NCBI RefSeq assembly: GCF_003003035.1
Contig: NZ_PVTS01000004.1
Span: 62,001-126,000, forward strand
DNA: 64,000 nucleotides
DNA from: Marinilabilia salmonicolor
GTDB lineage: Bacteria; Bacteroidota; Bacteroidia; Bacteroidales; Marinilabiliaceae
Reading direction: 5' to 3'
Shown: positions 24,969-34,137 of the stretch, one piece after another
Layout: every line of letters begins with the position of its first letter
Numbering within the stretch: position 1 is the stretch's first letter
Translations under genes and position numbers: made by a program
The notes under the pieces: model-generated
What the model saw: only the letters and a program-made list of their open reading frames with translations
Databases searched by the model: none
What the model was told of the DNA's origin: nothing

Positions 24969-26282
24969 TTAAATATCTTCCCGGACAAGCTTTTTCTGAA
25001 TCTTTTTAATGACATTTTCAATGGGTTGTTCGGGTTCTATGACATTGTAATCGCCCCAGAAATCAGGATCAGAGAAACCACTAACTTCATCTTCCATGAT
25101 GGCATTGATTTTCAGCCTGTCAGATCCCCGGAATGGATCCTCACTTGTGATTTCCCAGTCGGTAACTGCCATTTCCAGAGTGGTGTGGTAGTTGGTATTG
25201 AAAAGTTTTCTTCTCCATTTTACTTTGAAGGAGGCCTGTCCTCTGCTGTAACCAAAGTACCATTTTCCCTCTTCGTTCTGTCTGTAATTGACGATGTATG
25301 AGGCTTCGGTGGGGAAAACCCGGGCACCAAAAGGTTTTTTGCGAATAAACATTCTCGCCACTTCGTCTTTGTCTTCAGTATTCATATTAAATACTGCTCT
25401 TGTTACTGCCAGGTTTTCTGTATCCACATAAAGTCTTCCATAGAAAAGCGGAATCTTCACCGAAGGCTTTTGTTCAAAACTCAATACATATATTGTCCGA
25501 TCCTCAATGCGTGTAATGTTGCTGATTTTGAAGTTGTAATAATCAATCATGTCATTGTCGAACAACAGATATGGATCTTTCATGATGTCCAGCATGGTGG
25601 CTGTGTAAGGCCCTCCCTGCAGTTTAAAGGCTACCGTGTCGAGCTTTTCGTAGTCTGTGCTTTTGCGACCAATATGCAATTTTACACGGTCTTCACGTGG
25701 ATTGTCGTACGAAAACTTATAAACATCCACCACTGCCTCGGAAAGGGAAACATAAGACCATCCTTTTTTTATGGTCTCCCGATAAAAAGCGGTCATTTTT
25801 GTGGGGTCGGCCAGATAGTTCTCATCCCTGCGATTGAGTACAGCTCTGATCAGGAGATTGGGATCGGATGGAAAAACAGAGACTTCCACAAGCGGAACGG
25901 TAATCATTTTGAGCTCAATAGTGTTGCGACCATGGCGAAAAGATGAAACCGGCATATATTTTTTCTCATATCCGATAAAAGAGATGCGGATTTGTTCGTT
26001 TGATTTTTCCTTGGGAACCTTCAAAGAGAAATTACCACTTGAGTTGCTGACGGTGGCAATGTTTGTTCCTTCAATAGCTACTGTGGCAAAGGCCAGGGGG
26101 TCGCCGGAGTCTTCATCTTCCACACTTCCCCGGAGCAATAAAAATTTGGTGGTGTCGGGCAACTGTTCTTCTTCCTCAAAAACAGAAGAAGCATATGTTG
26201 CAGTGGCGGTCATCGAAATCATGGCTACTAAAGCCAATATGAAACGAAAACCTGTGCGGGTATTAAATCTGTTTGTTTTCAT
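24969..26282 (-). CDS. Carboxypeptidase-regulatory-like domain protein (exported)
   Basis: 437 residues with signal peptide (MISMTATATYASS). Residues about 45-135 are a CarboxypepD_reg (TonB plug-like) beta-sandwich, LRGSVEDEDSGDPLAFATVA through ISFIGYEKKYMPVSS. The rest, with NRRDENYLADPTKMTAFYRE and FYGRLYVDTENLAVTRAVF, matches the large family of Bacteroidota exported proteins of unknown function that follow this domain. Probably periplasmic or outer-membrane associated. Monocistronic; no neighbouring SusC/SusD genes, so a role in glycan import is not indicated. Confidence 0.75.
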   Translation of the reverse strand: MKTNRFNTRTGFRFILALVAMISMTATATYASSVFEEEEQLPDTTKFLLLRGSVEDEDSGDPLAFATVAIEGTNIATVSNSSGNFSLKVPKEKSNEQIRISFIGYEKKYMPVSSFRHGRNTIELKMITVPLVEVSVFPSDPNLLIRAVLNRRDENYLADPTKMTAFYRETIKKGWSYVSLSEAVVDVYKFSYDNPREDRVKLHIGRKSTDYEKLDTVAFKLQGGPYTATMLDIMKDPYLLFDNDMIDYYNFKISNITRIEDRTIYVLSFEQKPSVKIPLFYGRLYVDTENLAVTRAVFNMNTEDKDEVARMFIRKKPFGARVFPTEASYIVNYRQNEEGKWYFGYSRGQASFKVKWRRKLFNTNYHTTLEMAVTDWEITSEDPFRGSDRLKINAIMEDEVSGFSDPDFWGDYNVIEPEQPIENVIKKIQKKLVREDI

Positions 26283-26440
26283 GGCATCAGTTTTTGGTGT
26301 TCACAATTATGCAGAATGCTATTTTGATCGTTGTTAACAGCGATGGATGTTGTTATTCATCCTTTTCAACATATAGACACCGGGATGCCGAAAAACCCTT
26401 AGTGAAGTCTGATTTTTTTTCGGGGAAGTAAAATCCGCGC

Positions 26441-26677
26441 CTACCGATACATCTGTTTCATTGGCTTGAGCAGGTACTCCAGTCCATTGAGTTTAATCTC
26501 GTAAATGGTACCCAGAAGCATTCCCAGCTTTCCGTTGGGCCATCCTTTCTGTGACATCCACACCAGGTATGGTTCGGGCAGATCACAAATGCGCAGCCCT
26601 TTATATTTGCCGTAGGGCATTCGGTTGGTGATGAGTTCTTTGAGTATTCCTGAATTGATTTGTGGCGCTGGTTCCAT
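26441..26677 (-). CDS. DUF3820 family protein
   Basis: 78 residues from Met at 26677 (MEPAPQINSGILKELI). The longer reading with Met at 26713 is rejected because that codon lies inside the terminator hairpin of the upstream gene. RMPYGKYKGLRICDLPEPYL with WMSQKGWPNGKLG is the DUF3820 signature, sometimes named putative quorum-sensing-regulated virulence factor, similar to a fold found at the C-terminus of exonuclease-type proteins. The function is not established. Confidence 0.8.
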   Translation of the reverse strand: MEPAPQINSGILKELITNRMPYGKYKGLRICDLPEPYLVWMSQKGWPNGKLGMLLGTIYEIKLNGLEYLLKPMKQMYR

Positions 26678-26703
26678 TAAAATATTTTTTGAAGTAATAA
26701 AAA

Positions 26704-26734
26704 GCCCGGACATTGGGTGTGCAAATGTCCGGGC
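26704..26734 (-). terminator. Aldo/keto reductase gene terminator
   Basis: GCCCGGACATT and AATGTCCGGGC form an 11-bp stem; on the minus strand the stem is followed by CTTTTTATT. It separates the reductase gene from the DUF3820 gene. Confidence 0.8.
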
Positions 26735-26754
26735 AAATGTAGGAATATTTAATG

Positions 26755-27579
26755 TTAGATTTTATCCGGATGAGGTCCGATTCGTTCGTTGCAGTCCAAG
26801 GCATCAATTTTTTTCATGTCTTCCTCCGAAATTTCGAAATCAAAGATGGATGCATTTTCTTCGATGCGATTCTTCTTTACGCTTTTGGGGATGGTTACCA
26901 CTCCTTTCTGAAGGTCCCATCTAAGAACAATCTGGGCGATGCTTTTACTGTATTTTTCTGAAAGATCTTTCAATAGATCGATCTCAAAAATTCCACCCTG
27001 CATCAACGGGCTCCATGCTTCGTACTGGATACTGTGTTTTTTACAGAAATCGATAAGATCCTGTTGGACCAGATGCGGATGAAATTCCATTTGATTGACC
27101 ATGGGCACAATTTTCCCTGTGGCCATCACATCTTCCAAATGGTGCTGCAGGAAGTTGCTGACCCCGATGGCCCGTATGCGTCCTTCTTCGTATAAAGTTT
27201 CCAGGGCACGCCAGGTATCTGTGTATTTGCCTTTGATGGGCCAGTGAACCAGGTAAAGATCGAGGTAATCGGTTTGCAGTTTTTTCAATGACTCTCCGAA
27301 AGCCCTTATCGTTTCATCATATCCCTGATCGGTATTCCACACTTTGCTGGTAATAAATATTTCTTTCCGCGAAATGGAGTGTGATTTGATGGCTTCTCCA
27401 AGACCATCTTCATTTTCGTAAAATGCGGCAGTGTCAATGTGGCGATAGCCGAAGTCCAGTGCAGCATGAACTGCGTTTTTGATTTCATTGTTGGGGGTTT
27501 GGAATACACCTAATCCCAGATAGGGCATCCTGGTTCCGTTGGCCAATTCTACTGTACCTTTTAAGTCTGTTATTCGCAT
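26755..27579 (-). CDS. Aldo/keto reductase
   Basis: 274-residue NADPH-dependent TIM-barrel oxidoreductase. The catalytic tetrad is visible: Asp and Tyr in DTAAFYENEDGLG (about 49-61), Lys in TSKVWN, His in LVHWPIKGKY. The cofactor motif IPKSVKKNRIEENASIFDFE is present near the C-terminus. It is closest in type to the 2,5-diketo-D-gluconate reductase/prostaglandin F synthase-like group (AKR5), so reduction of sugar- or ketone-type carbonyls and detoxification are plausible. Monocistronic, with its own terminator. Confidence 0.92.
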   Translation of the reverse strand: MRITDLKGTVELANGTRMPYLGLGVFQTPNNEIKNAVHAALDFGYRHIDTAAFYENEDGLGEAIKSHSISRKEIFITSKVWNTDQGYDETIRAFGESLKKLQTDYLDLYLVHWPIKGKYTDTWRALETLYEEGRIRAIGVSNFLQHHLEDVMATGKIVPMVNQMEFHPHLVQQDLIDFCKKHSIQYEAWSPLMQGGIFEIDLLKDLSEKYSKSIAQIVLRWDLQKGVVTIPKSVKKNRIEENASIFDFEISEEDMKKIDALDCNERIGPHPDKI

Positions 27580-27612
27580 AATGGTATTGTGTTTTTGTAT
27601 TTAAAACAAAAG

Positions 27613-27660
27613 AAAACCCGTTTTGTTGGTTTTGTTTGAAAACTGCAAAAAACGGGTTTT
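27613..27660 (-). terminator. Terminator of the BCCT-Usp-binding protein operon
   Basis: AAAACCCGTTTT (27613-27624) and AAAACGGGTTTT (27649-27660) are perfect complements; U-rich sequence follows on the minus strand. Confidence 0.7.
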
Positions 27661-27681
27661 GATCATATGTTTTAAAAGGTA

Positions 27682-28578
27682 TTACATCACCTTAAGCCGT
27701 TCGGGTTGCAGATCTTTAACCCATTTGTTGACGATAAATTTGTTTTTCTCCATCCACTGATGAATTCCGTTTGCCGGATCGGTGGCCATTTTTACCTGAT
27801 CAATCAGGCTGTTGAATTGTTTATCAGTGAGTTTCATTCGCTTGAAGAATTCGGCTGCATGCGGATGCTCATCAATGCTTTTTTTGTTTCCAACCACATA
27901 AATATGCTCGTCGGTGGGGAAGATGTTGTCCGGGTCTTCCAAAAAGCGCACATCATGACGACTGAATATCCAGTGAGGTTCCCAGCCTGTTACTACGATC
28001 TCTCTACGCCGCTTTATTGAATCGGTCATTTGAAAGGTCATTTGGTCATCCGAACCGGTGAGCAATCGGTTGTTTAGTTTGTAGTGCTTGATGGCTCTGT
28101 CCGTGGATGTCATGATACCTGCTCCGGCATCAATACCCACAATGGGGATGGTGTCTCCGGTCAGGTCGGTAATGGAAACATACTTACTGTAATCGGGAAC
28201 CACCAATCCTGTTTTGGGATTATGAAATACAATTCCGACGGTGTCGATTTCATTTTTGTACTTTTCGAAATATTGACGCTGGGTGTGAGGAAGCCAGGCA
28301 TCCGGAAAAAAGTCTGCCTGCTGACCGGCAACTTCCCGGTAGGCCGATTCCACATCTGTTAGTTTCAATTCTACTTCGTATCCCATCTTCTCTTCCAGGA
28401 CGGTGGCAGCCATCATGGTAATGGCTACACTTTCGGTCCAGTTGGTGTAATTAAGTTTTACCACACGTTTGTCCTCTTCCTCCTGCGAAGGTTTGGTGTA
28501 GTTACAGGAAACTATAATGCCCGAAAAGATTATGCCCGTAAGCATAAGGGAAATCATATTGAAGATTGTTCGTTTCAT
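27682..28578 (-). CDS. Glycine betaine-type ABC substrate-binding lipoprotein (OpuAC family), orphan
   Basis: 298 residues with lipobox GIIVSC (Cys about 25), so a lipid-anchored periplasmic or outer-membrane protein. The OpuAC/ProX fold is seen from KLNYTNWTESVAITMMAATV, EVAGQQADFFPDAWLPHTQR and VVTGWEPHWIFSRHDVRFLE; the tryptophans of these segments are those that form the quaternary-amine cage in the family. No ProV/ProW ATPase or permease gene is in the window. Instead it follows a BCCT transporter and a universal stress protein on the same strand. It may deliver betaine or choline to a distant ABC system or sense it. Confidence 0.88.
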   Translation of the reverse strand: MKRTIFNMISLMLTGIIFSGIIVSCNYTKPSQEEEDKRVVKLNYTNWTESVAITMMAATVLEEKMGYEVELKLTDVESAYREVAGQQADFFPDAWLPHTQRQYFEKYKNEIDTVGIVFHNPKTGLVVPDYSKYVSITDLTGDTIPIVGIDAGAGIMTSTDRAIKHYKLNNRLLTGSDDQMTFQMTDSIKRRREIVVTGWEPHWIFSRHDVRFLEDPDNIFPTDEHIYVVGNKKSIDEHPHAAEFFKRMKLTDKQFNSLIDQVKMATDPANGIHQWMEKNKFIVNKWVKDLQPERLKVM

Positions 28579-28668
28579 GCTTTTTTTCTTGGTTATAGAA
28601 TTCGTTGGTTTTCACTCTGGTGATTATGAAGACCTGTTTGATGTTGATTGTCAGAGACAACAGGGCTT

Positions 28669-29586
28669 TTAATCAAAAATACGTTCCAGAATTCCGGTGG
28701 ACAATTTTTTGTCCTTGACAATCAGCACCGGAAGGGTTTTGCCACCTCCGGCAAGCTTTTCAGAGGTATTGTCAAGAATGACATGCGTTAGACCTGATTT
28801 CATCTTTGATCCTGACAAAATCAGATCGGCCTGGTTTTGAACCGCTTTGTGATAAAGAATCTGGGCTTCTCCGCCCTCTTTATTCATGCTGAATTCACAC
28901 GGAAATTCTTCCTCTTTAATGTTCAGTTTTTTGATGATTTTCTGATATTCTTTTTTTCCGTGTTTGGTCATCTGTTCCAGCAATCTTGTCTCCTGTTTCT
29001 CGGTCTGCTGAGGAAAATAGTTCAACGGCAGCTTAAAAACATTGTGGCAGGTAACCTTAGCTTCGGTTTGTTCTTTAATCGACTGAGCCATTTTGAGTGC
29101 TTCTATGGAGATTTTGGAAAAATCCATGCGTACCCAGAGGTGTTTGATGTTGTAGGGGGCTGTTTCGGTAACCAGCAGTACAGAGGAGGGAATCAGGCTT
29201 GTTACTTTGCGGGTAATTCCACCCTCTCCGGTATAGCCTATCTTTTTCCCCATAATGGTGAGGTCAATCTTATTGTTTTTTGCGTATCTCACAATGGTTT
29301 CGGTTGTGAGGCCCTGCTTAACCTGAATGGAGAAATCTACTTTGGCATTGAACAGCTCTTTTGCTTTCTCTTCCAACTCTTCGCGTACTAGTTGGTCCAC
29401 CGGTTCGTTGAATCCGGGAAAGGATGATTTGATTTCATCAGGAATTTCCACCGGGTGCATCACATGCATAAATATTACCGATGAGGGTGCAAAGGTATCC
29501 ACGATGAAGTTGGTATATCGAAACAGAAAATCATCCATTTCTGTGAGGTCCAGGCAGACCAGTATTTTATTAAATTTCTTGTTCAT
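28669..29586 (-). CDS. Tandem universal stress protein
   Basis: 305 residues from Met at 29586 (MNKKFNKILVCLDLTEMDDF); in-frame upstream Mets at 29622 and 29670 lie within the end of the BCCT gene and are not preferred. Two UspA domains: residues 1-150 with DLTIMGKKIGYTGEGGITRK as a nucleotide-loop-like motif, and 150-300 with LILSGSKMKSGLTHVILDN. USP proteins bind ATP or act as stress regulators; paired with transporters they may modulate activity. It lies between the BCCT transporter and the betaine-binding protein, a context of osmotic stress. Confidence 0.85.
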   Translation of the reverse strand: MNKKFNKILVCLDLTEMDDFLFRYTNFIVDTFAPSSVIFMHVMHPVEIPDEIKSSFPGFNEPVDQLVREELEEKAKELFNAKVDFSIQVKQGLTTETIVRYAKNNKIDLTIMGKKIGYTGEGGITRKVTSLIPSSVLLVTETAPYNIKHLWVRMDFSKISIEALKMAQSIKEQTEAKVTCHNVFKLPLNYFPQQTEKQETRLLEQMTKHGKKEYQKIIKKLNIKEEEFPCEFSMNKEGGEAQILYHKAVQNQADLILSGSKMKSGLTHVILDNTSEKLAGGGKTLPVLIVKDKKLSTGILERIFD

Positions 29587-29611
29587 AATGACAGACTTTT
29601 TAGGATCGGTA

Positions 29612-31300
29612 TTACTTTTCATTTTTGTTATCTGACGGGGGGACGTGGGCACCTGAGGGTTGTTTTGCATGACGGGATGCTTCCCGCTTACGAATTAATT
29701 CGCCAATAACTTTCTGATAATCTTCTCGTTCGCGTTTTTTGATGGCTGACTGCATGATTCCGTGTTCCTCCTGCAAACCTTTGAACAGACTAAACATCAG
29801 GATAATCAGGATAAGAGCAAATGGTAACCCAGTAATGATAGAAGCCGTTTGCAGGGCTCCAAGACCTCCTCCAATTAATAATACTGCTGCAACAGCGCCC
29901 TCAGTCAATGCCCAAAAAACCCGTTGTGGAACCGGAGCATCCAGCTTTCCGCCGGCAGTAAGGCTATCAACCACCAGGGATCCGGAGTCGGAAGAGGTTA
30001 TGAAAAAGCTGGTTACCAACAGTACTCCCACCAACGAAGTAATGGAAGAAATGGGGTATTGTTCCAGTAGCACATAGAGTGAGGTCGCCACATTTTCTTT
30101 TACCGCCGTGGCGATGTCTGCCATGGAGTTAAGCTCCAGGAAAATGGCACTTCCTCCAAAGGCGGAGAGCCACAGGAATGTGAGGAGTGTGGGCACGATC
30201 AGAACTCCCAGAACAAACTCCCGCAGTGTTCGACCTCTTGAAATTCGTGCGATAAACATTCCTACAAAAGGGGACCAGCTGATCCACCAAGCCCAGTAAA
30301 ATACGGTCCAGCCGTTTTGCCAGTCAGATTGCTGATAGGTCTCTGTCCAGAAGCTGATTTCAAAGAAACTCTGGATGTAATACCCTGCATTTTGAGTGAA
30401 CGAGTCCAGAATAAAGAGGGTAGGGCCAACAATAATTATAAAAATCAAAAAGATGGCTGCAAGCACAATGTTTATTTCACTCAGGCGCTTTACCCCGGCA
30501 TCAAGACCGGCAACTACGGAGGCTGTGGCCCCTAATGTAATAACGATAATCAGGATTACCTGAACGGTGATGGTGTCGGGCAGATTTACAAGGTGAGCCA
30601 GACCGGCACTTACCTGCTGAACTCCGAGCCCCAGAGAAGTGGCTAGTCCGAAAAGGGTGGCAACCACCGCCAGTACATTGATGCCTTTTCCCAGGGGACC
30701 ATTAACTTTCTCACCCAACAGCGGGTAAAAAATGGAACTGATGGTCAGCGGCAGCTTTTTATTGAAGGTGAAGAATGCCAGCGCCATACCCACAAGCGCG
30801 TAAATACCCCAGGCATGAAGGCCCCAGTGAAGAAACGTGGTTTGCATGGCATGCTTGGCTGCTTCTACAGTTCTGGGTTCTCCCATGGGTGGATTCACAA
30901 AATGACTGATGGGTTCGCCTACACTCCAGAACAAAATACCAATACCCATACCGGCACTGAAGAGCATGGCAAACCAGCCTCCTTTGGAGAATTCGGGTTT
31001 GGCTTCTGGTCCTCCAAGTCTTATTTTTCCATACTTGCTGAATGCAAGAAAAAGGATGAAGAACAAAAACAAATTGACCGATAGAATAAAAAACCAACCA
31101 CCGTTGTCGGAAATACTGGTTTGGATAGAGGCAAAAATTTTATTCATGGGTGCCCCTATAGCGAGTGTAACGACTATAAAGACTACAATCAGTATTGCAG
31201 AGGGCCAGAAAACCGGGCCATCCACATCAAAATACTTGTTTTTACTGATCAGATGCTCTTCGCCCTCGTGAGGGGAAGTGGGAGTGTTTTTATCGTCCAT
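29612..31300 (-). CDS. BCCT-family betaine/choline/carnitine transporter
   Basis: 562-residue inner-membrane symporter with twelve membrane segments. Family motifs: GMGIGILFWSVGEPISHF and WAWWISWSPFVGMFIARISR, the latter containing the Trp-rich substrate box. SRGRTLREFVLGVLIVPTLL follows as in BetP/OpuD-type proteins. A charged C-terminal tail of about 50 residues (KKREREDYQKVIGELIRKRE) could be a sensory tail as in BetP. Ion coupling, Na+ or H+, is not decided. First gene of a presumed operon with a Usp protein and a betaine-binding lipoprotein. Confidence 0.93.
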   Translation of the reverse strand: MDDKNTPTSPHEGEEHLISKNKYFDVDGPVFWPSAILIVVFIVVTLAIGAPMNKIFASIQTSISDNGGWFFILSVNLFLFFILFLAFSKYGKIRLGGPEAKPEFSKGGWFAMLFSAGMGIGILFWSVGEPISHFVNPPMGEPRTVEAAKHAMQTTFLHWGLHAWGIYALVGMALAFFTFNKKLPLTISSIFYPLLGEKVNGPLGKGINVLAVVATLFGLATSLGLGVQQVSAGLAHLVNLPDTITVQVILIIVITLGATASVVAGLDAGVKRLSEINIVLAAIFLIFIIIVGPTLFILDSFTQNAGYYIQSFFEISFWTETYQQSDWQNGWTVFYWAWWISWSPFVGMFIARISRGRTLREFVLGVLIVPTLLTFLWLSAFGGSAIFLELNSMADIATAVKENVATSLYVLLEQYPISSITSLVGVLLVTSFFITSSDSGSLVVDSLTAGGKLDAPVPQRVFWALTEGAVAAVLLIGGGLGALQTASIITGLPFALILIILMFSLFKGLQEEHGIMQSAIKKREREDYQKVIGELIRKREASRHAKQPSGAHVPPSDNKNEK

Positions 31301-31408
31301 ATTTTTCTCGTTTGAGTTTTAACCTGTTTTACAAATAAAATCAGGATGATTAAATTTTCCTCAAAGTTTTGAAGCTTTAAGATATGAACTTTTATAAACA
31401 AATCGGAA

Positions 31409-31438
31409 GGAATATTGTGTTTTTTTTAACAATATTCC
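31409..31438 (-). terminator. Terminator of the glutamine synthetase gene
   Basis: GGAATATTGT and ACAATATTCC form a 10-bp stem (31409-31418, 31429-31438) just downstream of the gene on the minus strand. Confidence 0.55.
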
Positions 31439-31517
31439 TCCCGATAAATACTATTTGTGTGCTCACAAAACTAAAAATAAAAGAAAAAGAGTGGGGATTA
31501 TTGGCTTGTGAAACAGT

Positions 31518-33014
31518 TTATTGGCAATGTATATAGCGAATTACCAGCTCTCGTTCTCTATCTTTGTCTTCAGATATCTCATTCCTGATGTTGATGTCGT
31601 TGAAGTTTTTTAGTTTATCGATGGTGTGGGTAATTATCATACGCGGAAATACGCCACTTCCTATAAATACATCTCTTTTCTCATCGAGGCGCTCAGCCGA
31701 CTCATAACAGGACGCCGGCAACTGATTCAGGTTTTTAAAATCAGATGTGTGAAAGATGTTACCCTTGACATACAGGCTTTCTGCTTGTTCCAGTGCATTG
31801 TCCATGTTAAGTCCGTGTACGGCAGCTATTAACAGACCTGCCATAATCAGATGAATGTTAGCGCTACCGTCGGGTACTCTGAATTCAAAAGTCTGAGTCT
31901 GGTTCGTCGGACTTTTGGTATCTTTTGTCAAACCCGGATTCACGATTTCAGCCATATCGTTTCCGCCGGTCCATCCCAACGGAATCCTCACCAGGGCCGA
32001 CCTGTTTCGTTCTCCCCAGCAGATATAGGTTGGTGCTTCCTGATTGGGCACCAGTCTCAAATAAGAGGTAGGCACTGTATTCCCGAAAGCGGTCAGTGCA
32101 TCAGCAAGATCCAGAATGCCGGCAATAATCTTTTTGGTGGTTGCGCTAAGCTGCTCGTTTTCCATAACGATGTTTTGACCATCTTTCAGAATCATCATGT
32201 GAAAATGCAGCCCGTTTCCGGCTTTTCCTGTACTGATTTTGGGTGCAAAACTGATTTCTACATTCAGTTGGTCTGCCAGCATTCTCAGAATCCATTTGGC
32301 AATGAGAATCTGATCTGCCGCCATTTCCGGAGAGGTGGGAAGAAACTCTATTTCGTGCTGTTCAAAGGCTTCATCTTCTTTGGTAAAATTTCCCACTTCG
32401 GAGTGCCCGTATTTTATTCGGCCTCCGCACTCTGCAATCAGGCGCAGGGCTTCTTTGCGCATCCATTCAAATTTGGCAAATGGCTCCGATTCGTGATAAC
32501 CTTTTTGGTCAGTGGCCTGAAAGAGACTATCTGTGGGACTGTTGACATAATACTCCAGCTCCCCGAGCATTTTCATCTCCAGACCAGTGGATTTAGTGAA
32601 ATAACGGGATGCATTTCTGAGAATGTTTTCGGGAGCCAGTTCCAGCAGGTTACCCGTATGGTCAAAAAACGAACAAAGTATTTCCACGGAAGGAATCTCA
32701 GAAAAGGGATTCAGAAAAGCAGTTTGATATCTGGGTATTACATACAGATCACTGCTTCCGGTTTCCATAAACGAAAAGAGTGATGAGCCGTCCACCCGTT
32801 CGCCAAAAGTCAGCACTTTGTTGAGGTGATCAACGCTGTGAATGGCAAAATTGAGTGTTTTCAGCCGCCCGTCCTCGCCCGGATACCTGAAGTTGAGCAA
32901 TCTGATGTCATTCTCAGTCATATAACTGATGATGTCTTCCCGGGTAAATTGCTCAGGGTGTTTCTTCAGAAACTTGACCAGTGGATTGGGGCTGAAATTA
33001 AATTGTTGTTCCAT
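31518..33014 (-). CDS. Glutamine synthetase family protein (GSI-like)
   Basis: 498 residues from the ATG at 33014; an in-frame TTG at 33053 is not used. ATP-dependent amidation of glutamate or a related substrate. Beta-grasp N-domain: LLNFRYPGEDGRLKTLNFA and VDGSSLFSF (the latch Asp). Catalytic domain: GELEYYV (metal Glu), GHSEVGNFTKEDEAFEQHEI, GNGLHFHM (usual GSGMHCHM) and ERNRSALVRIP (Arg for phosphate). No adenylylation Tyr motif near the C-terminus is seen. Diverged from housekeeping GSI and GSIII; the true substrate could be another amine. It lies upstream of the BCCT operon and about 8-10 kb from the PII/Amt genes. Confidence 0.85.
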   Translation of the reverse strand: MEQQFNFSPNPLVKFLKKHPEQFTREDIISYMTENDIRLLNFRYPGEDGRLKTLNFAIHSVDHLNKVLTFGERVDGSSLFSFMETGSSDLYVIPRYQTAFLNPFSEIPSVEILCSFFDHTGNLLELAPENILRNASRYFTKSTGLEMKMLGELEYYVNSPTDSLFQATDQKGYHESEPFAKFEWMRKEALRLIAECGGRIKYGHSEVGNFTKEDEAFEQHEIEFLPTSPEMAADQILIAKWILRMLADQLNVEISFAPKISTGKAGNGLHFHMMILKDGQNIVMENEQLSATTKKIIAGILDLADALTAFGNTVPTSYLRLVPNQEAPTYICWGERNRSALVRIPLGWTGGNDMAEIVNPGLTKDTKSPTNQTQTFEFRVPDGSANIHLIMAGLLIAAVHGLNMDNALEQAESLYVKGNIFHTSDFKNLNQLPASCYESAERLDEKRDVFIGSGVFPRMIITHTIDKLKNFNDINIRNEISEDKDRERELVIRYIHCQ

Positions 33015-33136
33015 GAGTTTATCCTTAAAAGTGATTCCATTTGTTTGTTTCAATATGTGGAATCTAACTTAAGGATATTGCGTCATGAAAAAACTGAGAA
33101 ACATCAGAAATAAAAGAGGTTAGAACTTGATTTTTG

Positions 33137-33745
33137 TCAGGCTTCCTGGCCTATGGTTACCTCATAGTATTTGGTCACATCGGTAACTTTCATGCCTGCC
33201 TCACGAGCTGCATTCATGCCCAGCACTCCATCTTCAAAAACCTGACACTCATGGGGGGCAATGCCCATTTGCTCAGCACATCTGAGAAACGTTTCCGGAT
33301 GTGGCTTGGGATGGGTAATATCATCCGAAGTAACAAGGATATCGAAATAGCTGTCCATGCCAACGACTTTCAGAGTTTGTTCGGCAATGGATCTTTGTCC
33401 ACCTGTACCCACCGACATGGGTAGTTTACCGTGATATTTTCTGATGATGTCAGCCACCGGTTCGATAACTTTGGTTTTGTGAATGGTTGCTCTGAAGATA
33501 TCTTCTTTCTCTTCACCCATCTGCACCGGATCTATACTTTTATTAAACATTCCGTTGAGTTTCTCCACAGTGCCATAAAGGGGGATTCCGGCCAGTTCCA
33601 TAAACAGGTCAATGGTAAAATCAATTCCGTGTTTTTTTAAAGTGTCACGCCATGCAATGAAATGTGCTGGCATGGTGTCTGCAATGGTCCCGTCAAGGTC
33701 GAAAATAAGTCCTTTTATTCCGGGATGTATTTCAATCTTCTGCAT
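33137..33745 (-). CDS. HAD-superfamily sugar phosphatase/phosphoglucomutase-like protein
   Basis: 202 residues. HAD subfamily IA: GLIFDLDGTIADTMPAHFIAW holds the nucleophile Asp and acid Asp (motif I), MSVGTGGQ motif II, HPKPHPETFLRCAEQMGI motif III Lys, and CQVFEDGVLGMNAAREAGM motif IV. The cap and AHFIAWRDTLKKHGI segment resemble beta-phosphoglucomutase and its phosphatase relatives (YqaB-like). The physiological substrate is not determined. A TATCTTTG -7 box lies upstream on the minus strand (plus 33766-33773). Confidence 0.88.
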   Translation of the reverse strand: MQKIEIHPGIKGLIFDLDGTIADTMPAHFIAWRDTLKKHGIDFTIDLFMELAGIPLYGTVEKLNGMFNKSIDPVQMGEEKEDIFRATIHKTKVIEPVADIIRKYHGKLPMSVGTGGQRSIAEQTLKVVGMDSYFDILVTSDDITHPKPHPETFLRCAEQMGIAPHECQVFEDGVLGMNAAREAGMKVTDVTKYYEVTIGQEA

Positions 33746-33882
33746 AGTTTTTCGCTTTGAAGATGCAAAGATAATGAAACCTTTTGGGGGAGAGGAGTGG
33801 TGCTGGTTTAAGAGATGTTAAAGGGAACTGTTCCTTATGGAATGGGCAGTAGGCCCGGAGTTGCAATGACGCATTCGCCTAC

Positions 33883-33909
33883 AAAAAAAACAGCAGGTTT
33901 TGCTGCTGT
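33883..33909 (-). terminator. Orphan terminator-like hairpin on the minus strand
   Basis: ACAGCAG (33890-33896) pairs with CTGCTGT (33903-33909) around a 6-base loop, and eight As at 33883-33890 read as U8 on the minus strand. No minus-strand gene is known upstream (33910-34442). Confidence 0.5.
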
Positions 33910-34137
33910 GCAATTAATCTGACCGCTTGATTTGACGTGTTTACTGCCTTCTGCCTGAATGTAATAATTATTATAATCCTGAAACAGACGCAATCTTCAA
34001 TTTTACATTTTGCAACCAGAGAGGTTTAGGTTAGTTTGGAATGAAAACAAAAAAGACTGAAATCTTGTATTTTTTTTCAAAAATCCTTTCTTTTGGAGTC
34101 AATTTGTCAATTTTAATTTGAACATAGATAGTTTTGA

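Noticed and set aside
31851-32783. 310-codon plus-strand frame opposite glutamine synthetase
   Set aside because: Antisense shadow without domain signatures; the minus-strand frame has all synthetase motifs.
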